Assembly: GCA_003454335.1 (NCBI GenBank)
Contig: DMKK01000270.1
Coordinates: 1-5,800 of the forward strand
From: Gammaproteobacteria bacterium
Lineage (GTDB): Bacteria; Pseudomonadota; Gammaproteobacteria; UBA9214
Direction: 5' to 3'
Length of the DNA: 5,800 nucleotides
The notes under the pieces were generated by a model that searched no databases, was not told the DNA's origin, and saw nothing but the letters and a program-made list of their open reading frames with translations. Every line of letters begins with the position of its first letter. The stretch's first letter is position 1. This document shows, in pieces, positions 5,580 through 5,800 of the stretch. The position numbers were made by a program, and so were the translations under genes.

Positions 5580-5800
5580 TTGCTGCTGCGTTTACCGGTA
5601 CCGTCTAATCAACCGTTCAACGAGATGTGAATAACCTGGCTAATATGACACCGAAAGCGTCGATAAATTAATGTACTGTCAGGAGGTTTCGGCAGGAAGC
5701 AGGTTTGGGATACCCCTTATACAGCGGGTGTTGGGTACACTCTATCTGCAATCGACGGGCACACAATGCGGGTTGTCGGTGCCCCGTGCTATCTCCTTTA
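5580..5800. other. Non-coding end of window with one hairpin
   Basis: No convincing gene follows the operon. TACCGGTA (5592-5599) is a small palindrome but is not followed by a T-run, so no terminator is identified. A stem with GGGCAC (5757-5762) and ACAA (5763-5766) pairing with TTGT (5773-5776) and GTGCCC (5779-5784), broken by a 2-nt CG bulge and closed by a 6-nt loop, is the strongest structure. Frames open to the right edge from 5671 (ATG) and 5766 (ATG) lack ribosome sites and are too short to judge. Confidence 0.4.

Noticed and set aside
5602..5625. Similarity to an integron attC end (TCTAATCAACCGTTCAACG)
   Set aside because: No complementary partner arm or GTTAGAC-type core follows within a reasonable distance, and no cassette context is present.
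5678..5703. Resemblance to the SRP RNA domain IV (GTCAGG ... AGGAAGCAG)
   Set aside because: The apical stem and GNRA tetraloop cannot be formed and the flanks do not pair, so it is not an SRP RNA.

Overview
The window looks like chromosomal DNA of a Gram-negative bacterium, most likely a gammaproteobacterium. The reasons are a UPF0225/YchJ-type SEC-C protein, an exported beta-barrel protein ending in Phe, fairly GC-rich genes separated by clearly AT-richer spacers, and ATG/GTG starts. The genus cannot be told from the sequence alone. I see no tRNA, rRNA, IS element, CRISPR array or prophage gene.

Left part (1-2442): a YchJ-family protein on the minus strand, cut by the window edge; a small zinc-ribbon protein with one membrane helix on the plus strand, divergent from it and preceded by a terminator-like hairpin; a minus-strand outer-membrane beta-barrel protein with signal peptide; then about 490 bp with no convincing gene. 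Middle (2443-3076): a stand-alone GIY-YIG-like protein starting with GTG, then a 250-bp spacer with a 12-bp perfect palindrome that may hold the promoter of the next operon.

Right part (3077-5579) is the centre of interest: a tight plus-strand operon of three genes joined by two ATGA stop/start overlaps. The first encodes a polytopic membrane protein made of two DUF1538 repeats in one chain. The second encodes a PII-superfamily signalling protein with a shortened T-loop lacking the uridylylated Tyr. The third encodes a second, much more divergent PII-like protein. As I recall, a two-gene DUF1538 pair from Halomonas (UmpA/UmpB) was reported as a monovalent cation/proton antiporter. PII proteins are known to gate membrane transporters by direct binding (GlnK on AmtB, SbtB on SbtA). 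The inference is a PII-gated ion transporter whose regulatory subunit may be a pair of unlike PII-fold proteins. The last 221 bp hold no clear gene, only one hairpin.
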